Shown piece by piece: positions 23,305 through 31,188 of a DNA stretch of 31,188 nt; positions within the stretch are counted from its first letter, which is position 1; every line of letters begins with the position of its first letter. The stretch is from CAZRAL01 sp964598005 (lineage in GTDB: Bacteria > Pseudomonadota > Gammaproteobacteria > Burkholderiales > Usitatibacteraceae). A program made the translations under genes and the position numbers. The DNA is taken from contig CAZRAL010000030.1 in assembly GCA_964598005.1 (NCBI GenBank), forward strand, positions 1 to 31,188, read 5' to 3'. The notes below the pieces were generated by a model. The model saw nothing but the letters and a program-made list of their open reading frames with translations, did no database searches and was not told the origin of the DNA.

Positions 23305-24101
23305 GGTGTTTCCTGCGAAGATTGAGCCGCCACGGGCGTCGCAGCAGACTCCTGCATGGCGCTGGACTCAGGAATGGAATGGTTGTCGTCCCCAGCCGAC
23401 GGCAACAAGCCGGGTAATTCCACGGTGGTTTTCTGTGCTGACGGGGCAAGCCACGCCGCACCGGCCTGAGTCATATCCAGCGTGGCTTGCAGCTCGTGCA
23501 AAGGAGGGAGCTCCTCAAGCGAGCGAAGGTTGAGATCGTCGAGAAAATGTTTGGTCGTTGCGAATAGTGCGGGGCGCCCGGCTACTTCCCGATGGCCGAT
23601 TTCATCGACCCAGCCCCTGTCTTCCAGCGTTTTAAGGATGTGCGGGGAAACGCTTACGCCGCGAATGTCTTCGATGTCGCTACGGGTGACCGGTTGCCGG
23701 TAGGCAATAATGGCAAGCGTTTCCATCACGGCGCGAGAGTATTTTGGCGGTTTTTCATTGTGCAATCTGTCCAGGTATTTTTGATAGGCGGGTTTGATGC
23801 GGAACCGGTATCCGCTCGCTACCAGCGTAAGTTCGGCACTGCGGTCTGCCCATTGCGAAGCCAGTTCATCGAGCAAAATGCGCAGGGTTTCCGCATCAAT
23901 TTTCCCATCGAATAGCTTGCGCAATTCGTTAAGCGACATGGGCTCGGAGGCCGCCAGCAAGGCTGCTTCGAGTACTTGCTTGATTTGAGCGATGTCTTCA
24001 GGCGCAGCATTTTCCGCAGGGTCGGCTATGTTCATGACAGACGTTGCAACTTCCGGGATGTCGGAGGTTAACGGATTCGGGTTGTGGTGTTCATTGGCCA
24101 T
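23301..24101 (-). CDS. scpB: Segregation and condensation protein B
   Basis: 266 residues. ScpB forms the SMC-ScpA-ScpB complex that organises and segregates chromosomes. The family core spans IKQVLEAALLAASEPMSLNE, LDELASQWADRSAELTLVAS, YRFRIKPAYQKYLDRL, and the second winged helix KYSRAVMETLAIIAYRQPVT followed by RSDIEDIRGVSVSPHILKTL and GRPALFATTKHFLDDLNL. The C-terminal 70 residues, after the ELPPL block, are poorly conserved and Ala/Ser/Gln-rich. It lies 26 bases after scpA and overlaps rluB by 4 bp. No smc gene is present in the window. Confidence 0.95.
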   Translation of the reverse strand: MANEHHNPNPLTSDIPEVATSVMNIADPAENAAPEDIAQIKQVLEAALLAASEPMSLNELRKLFDGKIDAETLRILLDELASQWADRSAELTLVASGYRFRIKPAYQKYLDRLHNEKPPKYSRAVMETLAIIAYRQPVTRSDIEDIRGVSVSPHILKTLEDRGWVDEIGHREVAGRPALFATTKHFLDDLNLRSLEELPPLHELQATLDMTQAGAAWLAPSAQKTTVELPGLLPSAGDDNHSIPESSAMQESAATPVAAQSSQETP

Positions 24102-24127
24102 ACAGGATTAAAAGTGTTGATGCAGAT

Positions 24128-24991
24128 TCAATTAAGCGATTCGAACAAGGGTGCATTGCCCGATGCCAGCCGGATATATATCGGCTCGAATGCGCTGCCT
24201 TGTGAAAGCTCGATAAGCGATTCGCGCGCCAATTCGAGCAGGGCAAGAAAACTGACCACCATAATGGCCACCCCTTCCTCAGGTGCGAACAATTGGCCGA
24301 ATTCGATATAGGCGCCGTCTGCCAGATGCCGCATGATGCGGCTCATATGCGAGCGCACGGATAATTCCTCGCGGGTCACCTGATGTTTTTGCGTCACTTT
24401 GGCGCGCGCCAGAATCATTCGCCAGGCTTCGGAAAGATCGGCAATCAGCACGGTGGGCACGCGCTTGACCAGGCTCTGTTCGATCAATACATTGACCAGC
24501 GAAAAATCCCGCTCGGACTGCGGCATGCGGCCCAGTTCGTGCGCTGCGGCCTTCATTTGTTCGTACTCGATCAGGCGGCGCACCAATTCGGCGCGCGGGT
24601 CTTCGGCTTCCTGTTGGTCTTCGCGGGGCGGGCGTGGAAGAAGCATGCGCGATTTGATCTCGATCAATAACGCTGCCATCAGCAGGTATTCGCCGGCAAG
24701 CTCCAGTTGCGTGGTATGCATGGCTTCAACGTAGGTCATATATTGCCGGGTCAATTCCGCCATGGGAATATCGAGAATATCCAGCGAATGTTTACGAATC
24801 AGGTAAAGCAATAGGTCCAGCGGGCCTTCGAATGCTTCAAGAACCACCGACAATGCATCGGGGGGAATAAAAAGATCCGTGGGCAATTCGGTAAGCAATT
24901 CGCCCTTGATGCGGGCAACCGGCATCACCATTCCCAGTTCAGGCTGTTGCGGGGGCTCGATTTCGAGAAGTGGCTCGGTGTTCAAACGCAT
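24128..24991 (-). CDS. scpA: Segregation and condensation protein A
   Basis: 287 residues, the kleisin subunit of the SMC-ScpAB complex. The diagnostic N-terminal block is FEGPLDLLLYLIRKHSLDIL, followed by DIPMAELTRQYMTYVE and LAGEYLLMAALLIEIKSRML with the LPRP motif. The acidic linker and the C-terminal winged helix (VAIMVVSFLALLELARESLI) complete the family pattern. About 40 residues precede the FEGPLDLLL block, longer than in Bacillus but common in betaproteobacteria. The start ATG at 24991 is the only reasonable one; the ribosome binding site is weak. It is followed closely by scpB and preceded by trpS with a 43-base gap. Confidence 0.95.
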   Translation of the reverse strand: MRLNTEPLLEIEPPQQPELGMVMPVARIKGELLTELPTDLFIPPDALSVVLEAFEGPLDLLLYLIRKHSLDILDIPMAELTRQYMTYVEAMHTTQLELAGEYLLMAALLIEIKSRMLLPRPPREDQQEAEDPRAELVRRLIEYEQMKAAAHELGRMPQSERDFSLVNVLIEQSLVKRVPTVLIADLSEAWRMILARAKVTQKHQVTREELSVRSHMSRIMRHLADGAYIEFGQLFAPEEGVAIMVVSFLALLELARESLIELSQGSAFEPIYIRLASGNAPLFESLN

Positions 24992-25034
24992 TGCCCGTTC
25001 AAATATTCAATAGCCATCTGCGTCATGCCTGCTG

Positions 25035-26243
25035 CTATCCATAATTGAGGCCCATCGCCTCACGAACATCGCGCATGGTGTCTTCGGCCAGATCGCGCGC
25101 CTTTTCGCAGCCATCGGCAAGAATGTTTCTGACCAAAGTGGGATCTTCTTCCAAAGGTGCCGCGCGCTCGCGCATGGGTTTTAGCTCTTTGATAATGCTA
25201 TCGATAATGGGCTGCTTGCATTCCAGGCAACCGATACCCGCGCTTTTGCATCCCTCTACCACCCATTTACGCGTGGCCTCACCGGAATAAACCTGATGCA
25301 GTGTCCACACCGGGCATTTTTCCGGATCGCCCGGATCAGTGCGGCGAATTCGCGCCGGATCGGTGGGCATGGTGCGAACTTTTTCGCTGACGGTGGCGTC
25401 TCCATCGCGCAAATCGATGGTATTGCCGTAACTTTTGGACATTTTTTGCCCGTCAAGGCCAATCAATTTTGCAGTCGGCGTGAGCAAGGCTTGCGGCTCC
25501 GGCAGAATAGTCTTGCCGCCGCCTTCCAGATAGCCAAACAGGCGCTCGCGATCACCCATCGAAAGATTCTGTACCTCACTCAACAGATCACGCGCAGCTT
25601 CCAGCGCAGACCCATCGCCTTCCTGCTGATACTGTGTGCGCAGACTGCTATAAAGTTTGGCTTTTTTCGAGCCCAGTTTTTTGATCGCGGCCTCGGCTTT
25701 TTCTTCAAAGCCTTTTTCACGGCCAAATAAATGATTGAAGCGCCGTGCCACTTCACGCGTCAGCTCAACATGGGCAACCTGATCTTCACCCACGGGTACC
25801 TGGTTGGCGCGATAGATAAGAATGTCGGCAGCCTGCATCAAGGGATAGCCCAAAAAGCCGTAGGTGGCCAGATCACGCCCACGTTCGGCGAGTTTTTCTA
25901 TCTGGTCTTTATAAGTCGGTACTCGTTCCAGCCATGATAAAGGGGTAAAAAATGATAGCAGCAGGCTGAGTTCGGCATGCTGCGGTACTTTCGACTGCGC
26001 AAAGAGCGTCGCCTGCGCCGGATCGACGCCTGCAGCAATCCAGTCGATCACCATGTCGTAAACATTTTCACCAATGACTTCCACAGTTTCATAATGGGTG
26101 GTCAGCGCGTGCCAGTCCGCCACGAAAAAAAAACAGGGGGTTTCGTGCTGTAATTTCACCCAATTTTTCAGGGCGCCATGATAGTGGCCCAAATGCAACC
26201 GTCCTGTTGGACGCATGCCGGATAAAACGCGATCAGGATACAT
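25035..26243 (-). CDS. trpS: Tryptophanyl-tRNA synthetase
   Basis: 402 residues, class I aminoacyl-tRNA synthetase charging tRNA-Trp. The HIGH-type motif is GRLHLGHYHGALKNW and the KMSKS motif is GLDGQKMSKSYGNTIDLRDG (about residue 265). FFFVADWHALTTHYE and YPLMQAADILIYRANQVPVG form the active site. The protein is longer than the E. coli enzyme because of a Lys/Glu/Leu-rich insert (from EKGFEEKAEAAIKKLGSKKA to LFGYLEGGGKTILPEP) before KMSKS; such long forms are known in other proteobacteria. Cysteines in CPVWTLHQVYSG and GCLECKQP may bind a metal. Upstream, 26244-26367 shows no gene. Confidence 0.97.
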   Translation of the reverse strand: MYPDRVLSGMRPTGRLHLGHYHGALKNWVKLQHETPCFFFVADWHALTTHYETVEVIGENVYDMVIDWIAAGVDPAQATLFAQSKVPQHAELSLLLSFFTPLSWLERVPTYKDQIEKLAERGRDLATYGFLGYPLMQAADILIYRANQVPVGEDQVAHVELTREVARRFNHLFGREKGFEEKAEAAIKKLGSKKAKLYSSLRTQYQQEGDGSALEAARDLLSEVQNLSMGDRERLFGYLEGGGKTILPEPQALLTPTAKLIGLDGQKMSKSYGNTIDLRDGDATVSEKVRTMPTDPARIRRTDPGDPEKCPVWTLHQVYSGEATRKWVVEGCKSAGIGCLECKQPIIDSIIKELKPMRERAAPLEEDPTLVRNILADGCEKARDLAEDTMRDVREAMGLNYG

Positions 26244-26367
26244 ACCGGGTATCGGAAACCCTTGTAAAAGTTAAGTCTGAATAATTGTGGAGCGGCTGGT
26301 TATTTAATAGTGCTCGTAACCCATACCGTGCCGGCTATTTTTTATGCTGTGCCGACTCATCAATAGG

Positions 26368-27018
26368 CTAAAAAGGTAGCCCGAACAGGGAGTATACCGT
26401 TTTCATGCTGATGTTGACCAGTGGCCACATAAATCGGCCCAGAATCCCGGAAAGGATCAAGCCGACCAGAATAAACATGCCGTAGGGCTCCAGACGCGAC
26501 CAGCTATAGGCCAACCGGTCCGGCAGCAACCCGGTAACGATACGCCCCCCATCGAGGGGCAATAATGGAAAAAGATTGAAAACCATCAGCAGGGCATTGA
26601 TATACATGCCCGCTTCCGCCATGTGCGCCAGAAATTGTACGGGTTCCGAATCGGGCAATCCGATGACGATTCGGGCGATGACTCCCCACAGCAGGAGCAT
26701 GAACAGATTGGCGCCGGGGCCTGCTGCGGCGACCCAGATCATATCGCGCTTGGGGTGGCGCAAGGCATTAAAATTGATCGGTACAGGCTTCGCCGCGCCG
26801 AAAATAAAGGGGCTGAAGAACATTGTCAGCAGAGGAACTGCGATTGTCCAGACAGGATCGATATATTTCAGCGGATTCAACGTCATACGGCCCAGCATAT
26901 AGGCGGTCGAGTCGCCAAAATAACGCGCGGCAAATGCATGCGCGGCTTCATGCAGCGTAATGGCAAAAATCAACGGCAAGGCGTAAACGGTTATTTTTTG
27001 AATGATATTGGGATCCAT
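26368..27018 (-). CDS. Site-2 protease family (M50) membrane metalloprotease
   Basis: 216 residues, a short membrane metalloprotease. The zinc motif HEAAH occurs at residues 23-27 inside the first helix (LPLIFAITLHEAAHAFAARY), and the third ligand is in the LFPLLPLDGGRIV block near residue 154. Five or six hydrophobic segments are present and no PDZ domain, so it is not RseP but one of the compact M50 proteins commonly encoded before trpS in betaproteobacteria. The substrate is unknown. It lies 16 bases after the YciO-like gene and is probably cotranscribed with it. Catalytic residues appear intact. Confidence 0.92.
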   Translation of the reverse strand: MDPNIIQKITVYALPLIFAITLHEAAHAFAARYFGDSTAYMLGRMTLNPLKYIDPVWTIAVPLLTMFFSPFIFGAAKPVPINFNALRHPKRDMIWVAAAGPGANLFMLLLWGVIARIVIGLPDSEPVQFLAHMAEAGMYINALLMVFNLFPLLPLDGGRIVTGLLPDRLAYSWSRLEPYGMFILVGLILSGILGRFMWPLVNISMKTVYSLFGLPF

Positions 27019-27034
27019 AAATTTCTATAATTTT

Positions 27035-27670
27035 TCAAAAATTGGCGTTGAATCCGAATGAACCCGTATCGCCCTTGCCCTGACGGATTAAAATCGGCTC
27101 GGATTCGGATAAATCGATCACCGTGGTGGGCTCAATGCCACAAGCGCCGCCATCGATAATCAAATCGACCTGATGTTCAAGTTTGGCACGAATATGATCC
27201 ACTTCATTCATCGGCTCGTTATCCCCGGCCAGAATCAGCGTGGAGGATAGCAAGGGTTCGTTCAATTCCATCAGCAGTGCGGCGGTAACGGGATGCTCCG
27301 GGACACGGACGCCTATCGTAGCCCTTTTCGGGTGTGCTAACCGGCGCGGCAATTCACGCGTAGCGCGCAGAATGAATGTGTAACTGCCGGGCGTATGTGC
27401 GCGCAAAAGCCGGTATTGTGCATTATCGACCTTGGCGAAGGTACCGATTTCGGAAAGATCGCGGCACATCAACGTGAAATGATGCCGCTCATCCACGCCG
27501 CGGATGCGACGGATTTTATCCATGGCTTCCTTATCGCCGATATGACATCCCAGTGCATAGCAAGAATCGGTGGGATAAACAATCACGCCGCCGCGCCGCA
27601 CAATATCCACGGCCCGTTTGATCAGTCGGGTTTCGGGATGCGTTGGATGAATCGAGAAAAACTGCGCCAC
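27035..27670 (-). CDS. L-threonylcarbamoyladenylate synthase-type protein (YciO/Sua5 family)
   Basis: 211 residues from GTG at 27670, with AAAGG upstream. YrdC-fold motifs include IKRAVDIVRRGGVIVYPTDS, ALGCHIGDKEAMDKIRRIRG, FTLMCRDLSEIGTFAKVDNA, PGSYTFILRATRELPRRLAH and TIGVRVPEHPVTAALL. It resembles the YciO subgroup rather than TsaC, since it is encoded next to a PHP nuclease and carries ERHHFTLMCRDLSE. The tRNA t6A function of this subgroup is less certain than for TsaC/Sua5. It starts 13 bases after the PHP gene stop, which suggests one operon with the M50 protease and trpS. Confidence 0.9.
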   Translation of the reverse strand: MAQFFSIHPTHPETRLIKRAVDIVRRGGVIVYPTDSCYALGCHIGDKEAMDKIRRIRGVDERHHFTLMCRDLSEIGTFAKVDNAQYRLLRAHTPGSYTFILRATRELPRRLAHPKRATIGVRVPEHPVTAALLMELNEPLLSSTLILAGDNEPMNEVDHIRAKLEHQVDLIIDGGACGIEPTTVIDLSESEPILIRQGKGDTGSFGFNANF

Positions 27671-27683
27671 GCGTCACATACCT

Positions 27684-28565
27684 TTATAAAATGGTCCATA
27701 CGGGCGTCAAGCCTGCCGGCAAGGACGGTAGCGTACCCGGTTTATAGTAACTTTCGTCCAGCCCGTGAAAATCCGCACCACGCGAGGCAAGCAAATTAAA
27801 TTCCTTCGCCAGAGCCGCATATTGACGAAACTGATGAGGCTGGTGGCTGCCGGTGACGACTTCAATGGCCTCGCCGCCTGAACTGCGAAACTCTTCGATC
27901 AATTCACGCATCGATTCTTCCGTTATTTTGTAACGACCGGGATGGGCCAGCACCGCCACCCCGCCTGCGTGGCGTATCCATGCAATGGCGTCGGCCAGCG
28001 CTGCCCATTCATGAGCAACATAACCGGGTTTACCTTTGGCCAGATAACGATCAAATACGTTTGCAATACTTTTTGCCACGCCCGTTTCCACCAGATAGCG
28101 CGCAAAATGGGTGCGGCCTATCATTTCTTTATTTTCAGCGTTCGCACAGGCGCCCTCGAAGGCGCCATGAATACCGGCCTGTTCCAGATCGGCGCCAATT
28201 TGTTGCGCGCGTCCCCAGCGGCCTTCACGGACTGCGCTTAAACCATCCTGCAATATTTTGTTTTGCCTATCGATGCCCAACCCGACAATATGCAAGGTGG
28301 TATTCAATGAGTCGGCGCGCCAGCTCACCGAAATTTCGATGCCAGGAATAAAGCGCATCCCCAGTAAGTTAGCCATGTTAGCCGCTTCTTCCAATCCGCT
28401 GGTGGTGTCATGGTCGGTCAGCGCGACGGCATCGCACTTTCCTTGTTGCGCCAGACGAATCACTTCTGCTGGTGGCAGCAAGCCATCCGAAGCGTTCGAG
28501 TGATTGTGTAAATCGAAATTTTCCAAGGGTGGGAATGGACTATTGATCGCAGAATCACAGTCCAA
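27684..28565 (-). CDS. PHP domain phosphoesterase / RNase AM-like (YciV family)
   Basis: 293 residues. The metal-binding PHP motifs are FDLHNHSNASDGLLPP, CDAVALTDHDTTSG, RFIPGIEISVSW, VAVLAHPGRYKIT and ASRGADFHG. This pattern and length match YciV, a 5'-3' exonuclease (RNase AM) that trims 5' ends of 5S, 16S and 23S rRNA and acts on pAp-type substrates. The start is TTG at 28565, the first in-frame start, with GGAAAC just upstream; another TTG 14 codons later would also keep the DLHNH motif. It is the first gene of the minus-strand housekeeping string and is divergent from yciB. Confidence 0.9.
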   Translation of the reverse strand: MDCDSAINSPFPPLENFDLHNHSNASDGLLPPAEVIRLAQQGKCDAVALTDHDTTSGLEEAANMANLLGMRFIPGIEISVSWRADSLNTTLHIVGLGIDRQNKILQDGLSAVREGRWGRAQQIGADLEQAGIHGAFEGACANAENKEMIGRTHFARYLVETGVAKSIANVFDRYLAKGKPGYVAHEWAALADAIAWIRHAGGVAVLAHPGRYKITEESMRELIEEFRSSGGEAIEVVTGSHQPHQFRQYAALAKEFNLLASRGADFHGLDESYYKPGTLPSLPAGLTPVWTIL

Positions 28566-28868
28566 AGTTTCCAGAATTTGTGAATTAATCGATAATCATA
28601 GCAAAATTGCCAATTCTGCCCTCCGTACTTTTCTAAAAATCATTTCAATGAATGAAATAAAATCCATAAAATGTTTGCCTTCCACCACCCCGAACGATAA
28701 TGAAATCGAGGCACTGCGCCAGTTATTCGATTCGACCTTGTTCGATTCGATCTCAATCACTATCGAAAATCAATTTCAACGGAATATGCCCGTTGCAGGC
28801 AGATGCATTAAACTGCAAAAACGTGCGAAAATAAACGGTTAACATTTCGTTTGCACCTTTGCTTTTAG
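28566..28868. promoter_or_regulatory. Divergent intergenic region between PHP gene and yciB
   Basis: This 303-base AT-rich gap separates two divergent genes and must hold promoters for both. The best plus-strand candidate I see is TTGTTC (28738-28743), a 17-base spacer and TATCGA (28761-28766), about 100 bases before yciB; the -10 match is weak. A short tandem repeat TTCGATTCGA overlaps it (near 28726-28750). An open frame of 112 codons runs through here on the plus strand but has no gene-like features, and I do not call it. Confidence 0.3.
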
Positions 28869-29411
28869 ATGAAATTACTTTTCGATTTTTTGCCGGTTAT
28901 TTTGTTTTTTGTGGCGTTCAAGATATTCGGTATCTATTTGGCGACCAGCGTTGCCATTGCAGCCAGCTTGTTGCAGGCGGTTTATTTGAAGTTAACGGGC
29001 AAAAAAATCGACGTTATGATGTGGGTTAGCCTCGCCATCATTATCGTGGCCGGAGGAGCAACATTATTGCTACACGATGAACGCTTTATCAAATGGAAGC
29101 CCACGCTTTTGTACTGGGCAATGGGAGCCGCCCTTGTGATTGCGCAATTCATTCTGAAAAAAAACGCACTGGCAACGATTTTTAAAGACCAATTCGATTT
29201 GCCACGCATTGTTTGGAATAAATTGACCTTGGCATGGATTACTTTTTTTTCAGCAATGGGCATATTGAATCTGTTCATTGCCTTCAATTTTCCGACCGAC
29301 ACCTGGGTCAATTTCAAGGTATTCGGTGGATTGGGACTAATGATGATATTTGTCGTCATTCAGGCATTATGGTTGGCCAAATACCTGCCTGAAGACGGCA
29401 AAAAATCCTGA
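28869..29411 (+). CDS. yciB: Septation protein A / inner membrane-spanning protein YciB
   Basis: 180 residues with about five hydrophobic helices. The family start MKLLFDFLPVILFFVAFKIF is clear, followed by GIYLATSVAIAASLLQ, the conserved loop HDERFIKWKPTLLYW, FKDQFDLPRIVWNKLTLAWI and LFIAFNFPTDTWVNFKVFG. YciB (IspZ) affects septation and envelope integrity in enterobacteria and Shigella; its molecular activity is not established. The length is normal. The ribosome binding site is poor (TTTGCTTTTAG before the ATG). It is followed by the YciI-like gene after 25 bases, the usual betaproteobacterial order. Confidence 0.95.
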   Translation: MKLLFDFLPVILFFVAFKIFGIYLATSVAIAASLLQAVYLKLTGKKIDVMMWVSLAIIIVAGGATLLLHDERFIKWKPTLLYWAMGAALVIAQFILKKNALATIFKDQFDLPRIVWNKLTLAWITFFSAMGILNLFIAFNFPTDTWVNFKVFGGLGLMMIFVVIQALWLAKYLPEDGKKS

Positions 29412-29436
29412 GCTTTCTAAGAGATAAAAGACCAAT

Positions 29437-29739
29437 ATGTTGTATGCGATCATTTGCGAAGAATTGCCCGGCGCGCTGACACGCCGCCTGGCCGATCGCC
29501 CCGCACATCTGGATCGCCTGAAAGCGCTGCAATCAGAGGGCAGACTTATTTTGGCCGGCCCGCATCCTCTTATCGACAGTGAGGACCCCGGGCCAGCAGG
29601 GTTTTCCGGTTCGCTGATTGTGGCAGAATTCGCTTCCAGAGAAGCTGCTATTGCATGGGCTGCCGAAGATCCTTATTGCAAGGCGGGCGTATTTTCAAAC
29701 GTAACAGTGAAGCCCTTCAAACGGGTATTGCCGGCATGA
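29437..29739 (+). CDS. YciI family protein
   Basis: 100 residues, a small cytosolic ferredoxin-like-fold protein of the YciI/YCII group. The start LYAIICEELPGALTRRLADR, the R-AHLDRLKALQSEGRLILA block with its His-Asp pair, SGSLIVAEFASREAAIAWAA, DPYCKAGVFSNVTVKPFKRV and length all match the family. The His/Asp pair resembles the putative active site, but no enzymatic role is established for this branch. Its stop overlaps the next start as ATGA (29736-29739), so it is translationally coupled to the BolA-like gene. Confidence 0.92.
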   Translation: MLYAIICEELPGALTRRLADRPAHLDRLKALQSEGRLILAGPHPLIDSEDPGPAGFSGSLIVAEFASREAAIAWAAEDPYCKAGVFSNVTVKPFKRVLPA

Positions 29740-30002
29740 ACATCACTGCGACCATTCGTGAACGCCTAGCTCCTTTTCAACCGGTTTCGCTTGATATCGT
29801 CGATGATTCGCCCCGGCATGCCGGACATGCCGGGGCGGTCGAACATGGCGGTGGACACTATGAACTCACCATCGTTTCACAAGCCTTTGCAGGAAAACCA
29901 TTGATAGAACGGCATCGCATGGTCTACAACGTTTTGTCCGACCTGATACCCCATAATATTCATGCTCTGAAAATTGCTGCACACGTGCCTGATTTGTTTT
30001 AA
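29736..30002 (+). CDS. BolA family protein
   Basis: 88 residues from MNITATIRERLAPFQPVSLD. The ATG at 29736 overlaps the YciI-like stop; the frame is open further upstream but only through the yciI sequence. BolA features are the N-terminal helix, VSLDIVDDSPRHAGHAGAVE, GGHYELTIVSQAFAGKPLIE, RHRMVYNVLSDLIPHNIHAL and the final KIAAHVPDLF. BolA proteins pair with monothiol glutaredoxins in iron-sulphur handling, and some bind DNA. The conserved C-terminal His is in RHRMVY or PHNIHALKI. There is no glutaredoxin gene in the window. An isomerase gene follows after 48 bases. Confidence 0.93.
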   Translation: MNITATIRERLAPFQPVSLDIVDDSPRHAGHAGAVEHGGGHYELTIVSQAFAGKPLIERHRMVYNVLSDLIPHNIHALKIAAHVPDLF

Positions 30003-30050
30003 CCGATTTAACCGCAAACTTTGATTCACTAACCCGAGGAAATAAATAAT

Positions 30051-30893
30051 ATGCAACGCAAATCTATATCTGTCGCACTGGCTCTTGTATTGGCTGCCAC
30101 TCTTCCCGCTGCAATGGCGCAACCAAATAAGGCTTCCAGGGCTGCAAAAGCCGAAAAAGCAGCTCCTGCTGCTGCAGGAAAAATCAGTGTAAACGGCGTC
30201 ATGATTCCCCAAGCTTATTTTGATGCCATGAATCGCGAACGTGAACATAGCAATCAGCCTGCTCCGCCTGATATGCAGGGTGCTATCAAGGAAGAATTAG
30301 TCAATCGGGAAGTGCTGTCGCAGGCCGCTAAGAAAAAAATGTTGGATAAGGATCCCACAGTTGCCGCTCAAATGGATATGGCGCGTCAGGCTGTGTTGAT
30401 TCGTGCCTTTTTTGACAATTACGTCAAATCCAATCCCGTTACCGATGCGCAATTGAAAGCCAACTACGACAAGCTGACTGCCCAAATGGGCAACAAGGAA
30501 TACAAGGCTCGCCATATTCTGGTTGATACCGAAGACGAAGCCAAAGCCGTTATTGCCGGTTTGACGAAGGGTGAAGATTTCAACAAACTGGCAAAAGAAA
30601 AATCCAAGGACACCGGTTCCAAGGATAATGGCGGCGATCTCGACTGGGCTCCTGCTGGCCGTTATGTGCCTGAATTCGGCGACGCTCTTAAGGCACTACA
30701 AAAAGGGCAAACCACCAATGTCCCCGTTAAAACTCAATTCGGCTTTCACGTTATTCGGCTGGAAGAATCACGCGACCTGAAGGTACCTACCTTCGATGAA
30801 GCCAAAGAAAACCTCCGTCAGCGCGCACAGCAGGAACAAATTGCCAAGCTGGTTCAGGATTTACGCGCCCAAGCTAAAGTAGAAGAAAAATAA
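30051..30893 (+). CDS. Periplasmic parvulin-type peptidyl-prolyl isomerase
   Basis: 280 residues. A Sec signal peptide (SISVALALVLAATLPAAMAQ) is followed by an Ala/Lys-rich linker, a helical SurA-N-like chaperone part (GAIKEELVNREVLSQAAKKK, MARQAVLIRAFFDNYVKSNP), and a single rotamase domain at about residues 150-240 (YKARHILVDTEDEAKAVIAG, LAKEKSKDTGSKDNGGDLDW, FGFHVIRLEESRD). The catalytic-type His residues in ARHIL and GFHVI are present. It folds exported or outer-membrane proteins, like PrsA/SurA. GAGGAA lies 10 bases before the ATG. It closes the yciB-yciI-bolA cluster and ends at a strong hairpin. Confidence 0.95.
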   Translation: MQRKSISVALALVLAATLPAAMAQPNKASRAAKAEKAAPAAAGKISVNGVMIPQAYFDAMNREREHSNQPAPPDMQGAIKEELVNREVLSQAAKKKMLDKDPTVAAQMDMARQAVLIRAFFDNYVKSNPVTDAQLKANYDKLTAQMGNKEYKARHILVDTEDEAKAVIAGLTKGEDFNKLAKEKSKDTGSKDNGGDLDWAPAGRYVPEFGDALKALQKGQTTNVPVKTQFGFHVIRLEESRDLKVPTFDEAKENLRQRAQQEQIAKLVQDLRAQAKVEEK

Positions 30894-30913
30894 TCACCTG
30901 AATGCAACTATTG

Positions 30914-30945
30914 GGTAGGAGGCGGGGTCACCCCCGCCTCCTACC
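30914..30945 (+). terminator. Strong hairpin after the isomerase gene
   Basis: A perfect 14-bp stem (GGTAGGAGGCGGGG / CCCCGCCTCCTACC) with a 4-base loop lies 20 bases after the isomerase stop codon. No T tract follows on either strand, so it is not a textbook intrinsic terminator; it may act as a terminator with other factors or as a 3'-end stabiliser. Confidence 0.55.
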
Positions 30946-30991
30946 AGATGCCACTCCCTACTTGGCCGTATTTGCCTGCTTTTGCAGCAAT

Positions 30992-31134
30992 AGATTCCTT
31001 TCGAAACTTGCTGCGCTTGACATAACGGCGTTGCACGGTGGTTCAAAATCCTCATTTACTCCCTTGTAAACTCCGGTTTTTCGCCGCCATGCGCCTTGTT
31101 TTGTATTCGCTCGCAACAGTTTCGAAAGAAGTCT
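30992..31134. repeat. Interspersed element with about 24-bp inverted ends
   Basis: The left end AGATTCCTTTCGAAACTTGC (continuing TGCG) is inverted at the right end, whose complement reads AGACTTCTTTCGAAACTGTT (continuing GCG). The interior contains an imperfect fold-back, AAAATCCTCATTTAC against GTAAACTCCGGTTTT around CCCTTG. A 64-codon minus-strand frame spans the element but looks like a chance frame in repeat DNA. The arrangement suits a non-autonomous mobile or REP-like repeat; no transposase is present. The bases from 31135 to the window end show nothing I can assign. Confidence 0.6.
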
Positions 31135-31188
31135 AATTAGTCGTCCCTGCAAAAGCCCTGACAGCCGCGCCAGCGTTAGCGTTCATGG

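Noticed and set aside
22561..23325. 254-codon plus-strand frame over rluB
   Set aside because: Antisense to the conserved RluB sequence; no homology features.
28504..28842. 112-codon plus-strand frame between the PHP gene and yciB
   Set aside because: It overlaps the PHP gene antisense, has no ribosome binding site or recognisable domain, and occupies a region that must contain divergent promoters.
30958..31152. 64-codon minus-strand frame
   Set aside because: It coincides with the inverted-end repeat; the sequence is explained by repeat DNA rather than a gene.
31133..31188. Minus-strand frame MNANAGAAVRAFAGTTN running to the window edge
   Set aside because: Only 17 codons are visible with no supporting evidence; it could be a gene end but cannot be judged here.

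Overview
The window looks like chromosomal DNA from a betaproteobacterium, probably in or near the Nitrosomonadales (Gallionellaceae-like). I base this on gene order (PHP nuclease - YciO-type Sua5 - M50 protease - trpS - scpA - scpB - rluB, diverging from yciB - yciI - bolA - parvulin PPIase), on the BPSS1780-type membrane proteins, and on the short palindromic interspersed repeats. No rRNA, tRNA, CRISPR array or prophage is visible. The taxonomic placement is inference; no marker gene was compared.

Layout. Everything from about 28.6 kb leftward to 0.2 kb is on the minus strand; 28.9-30.9 kb is on the plus strand. Reading the minus strand in transcription order: (1) 28.6-21.8 kb is a housekeeping string: PHP/RNase AM-like, YciO/Sua5-like, site-2 protease, trpS, scpA, scpB (condensin partners) and rluB. 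(2) 21.6-19.0 kb is rlmE and ftsH, the start of the classical rlmE-ftsH-folP-glmM block. (3) 18.9-12.3 kb is a complete heavy-metal RND efflux cluster (outer-membrane factor, an extra membrane-anchored His/Asp-rich protein, periplasmic adaptor, CzcA/CusA-type pump, small His-tailed periplasmic protein). It lies between ftsH and folP and looks like an insertion into that block. Its downstream border carries a palindromic repeat, a possible gene remnant and a hairpin terminator. (4) folP at 11.9-11.1 kb is followed by two tandem paralogous BPSS1780-type membrane proteins. (5) 9.2-0.2 kb is a MoxR envelope module: RDD - SpoIIM - DUF4129 - DUF4350 - MoxR - DUF58 - MltF. The first five genes are chained by four consecutive 4-bp ATGA overlaps. 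The chain is then broken by two copies of a roughly 200-bp structured direct repeat, one on each side of the DUF58 gene.

On the plus strand, yciB, a YciI-like protein, a BolA-like protein and a secreted parvulin isomerase form a short cluster ending at a strong hairpin. Both window ends hold mobile or repeat DNA: an IS630-like transposase N-terminal remnant with IS-end-like tandem repeats at the left, and a roughly 140-bp element with inverted ends at the right.

Best leads: the repeat pair around DUF58; the ftsH/folP interruption by a metal-efflux cluster whose accessory proteins share an HGxEDHGD motif; the missing canonical start codon of the RDD gene; and the debris at the efflux/folP border.
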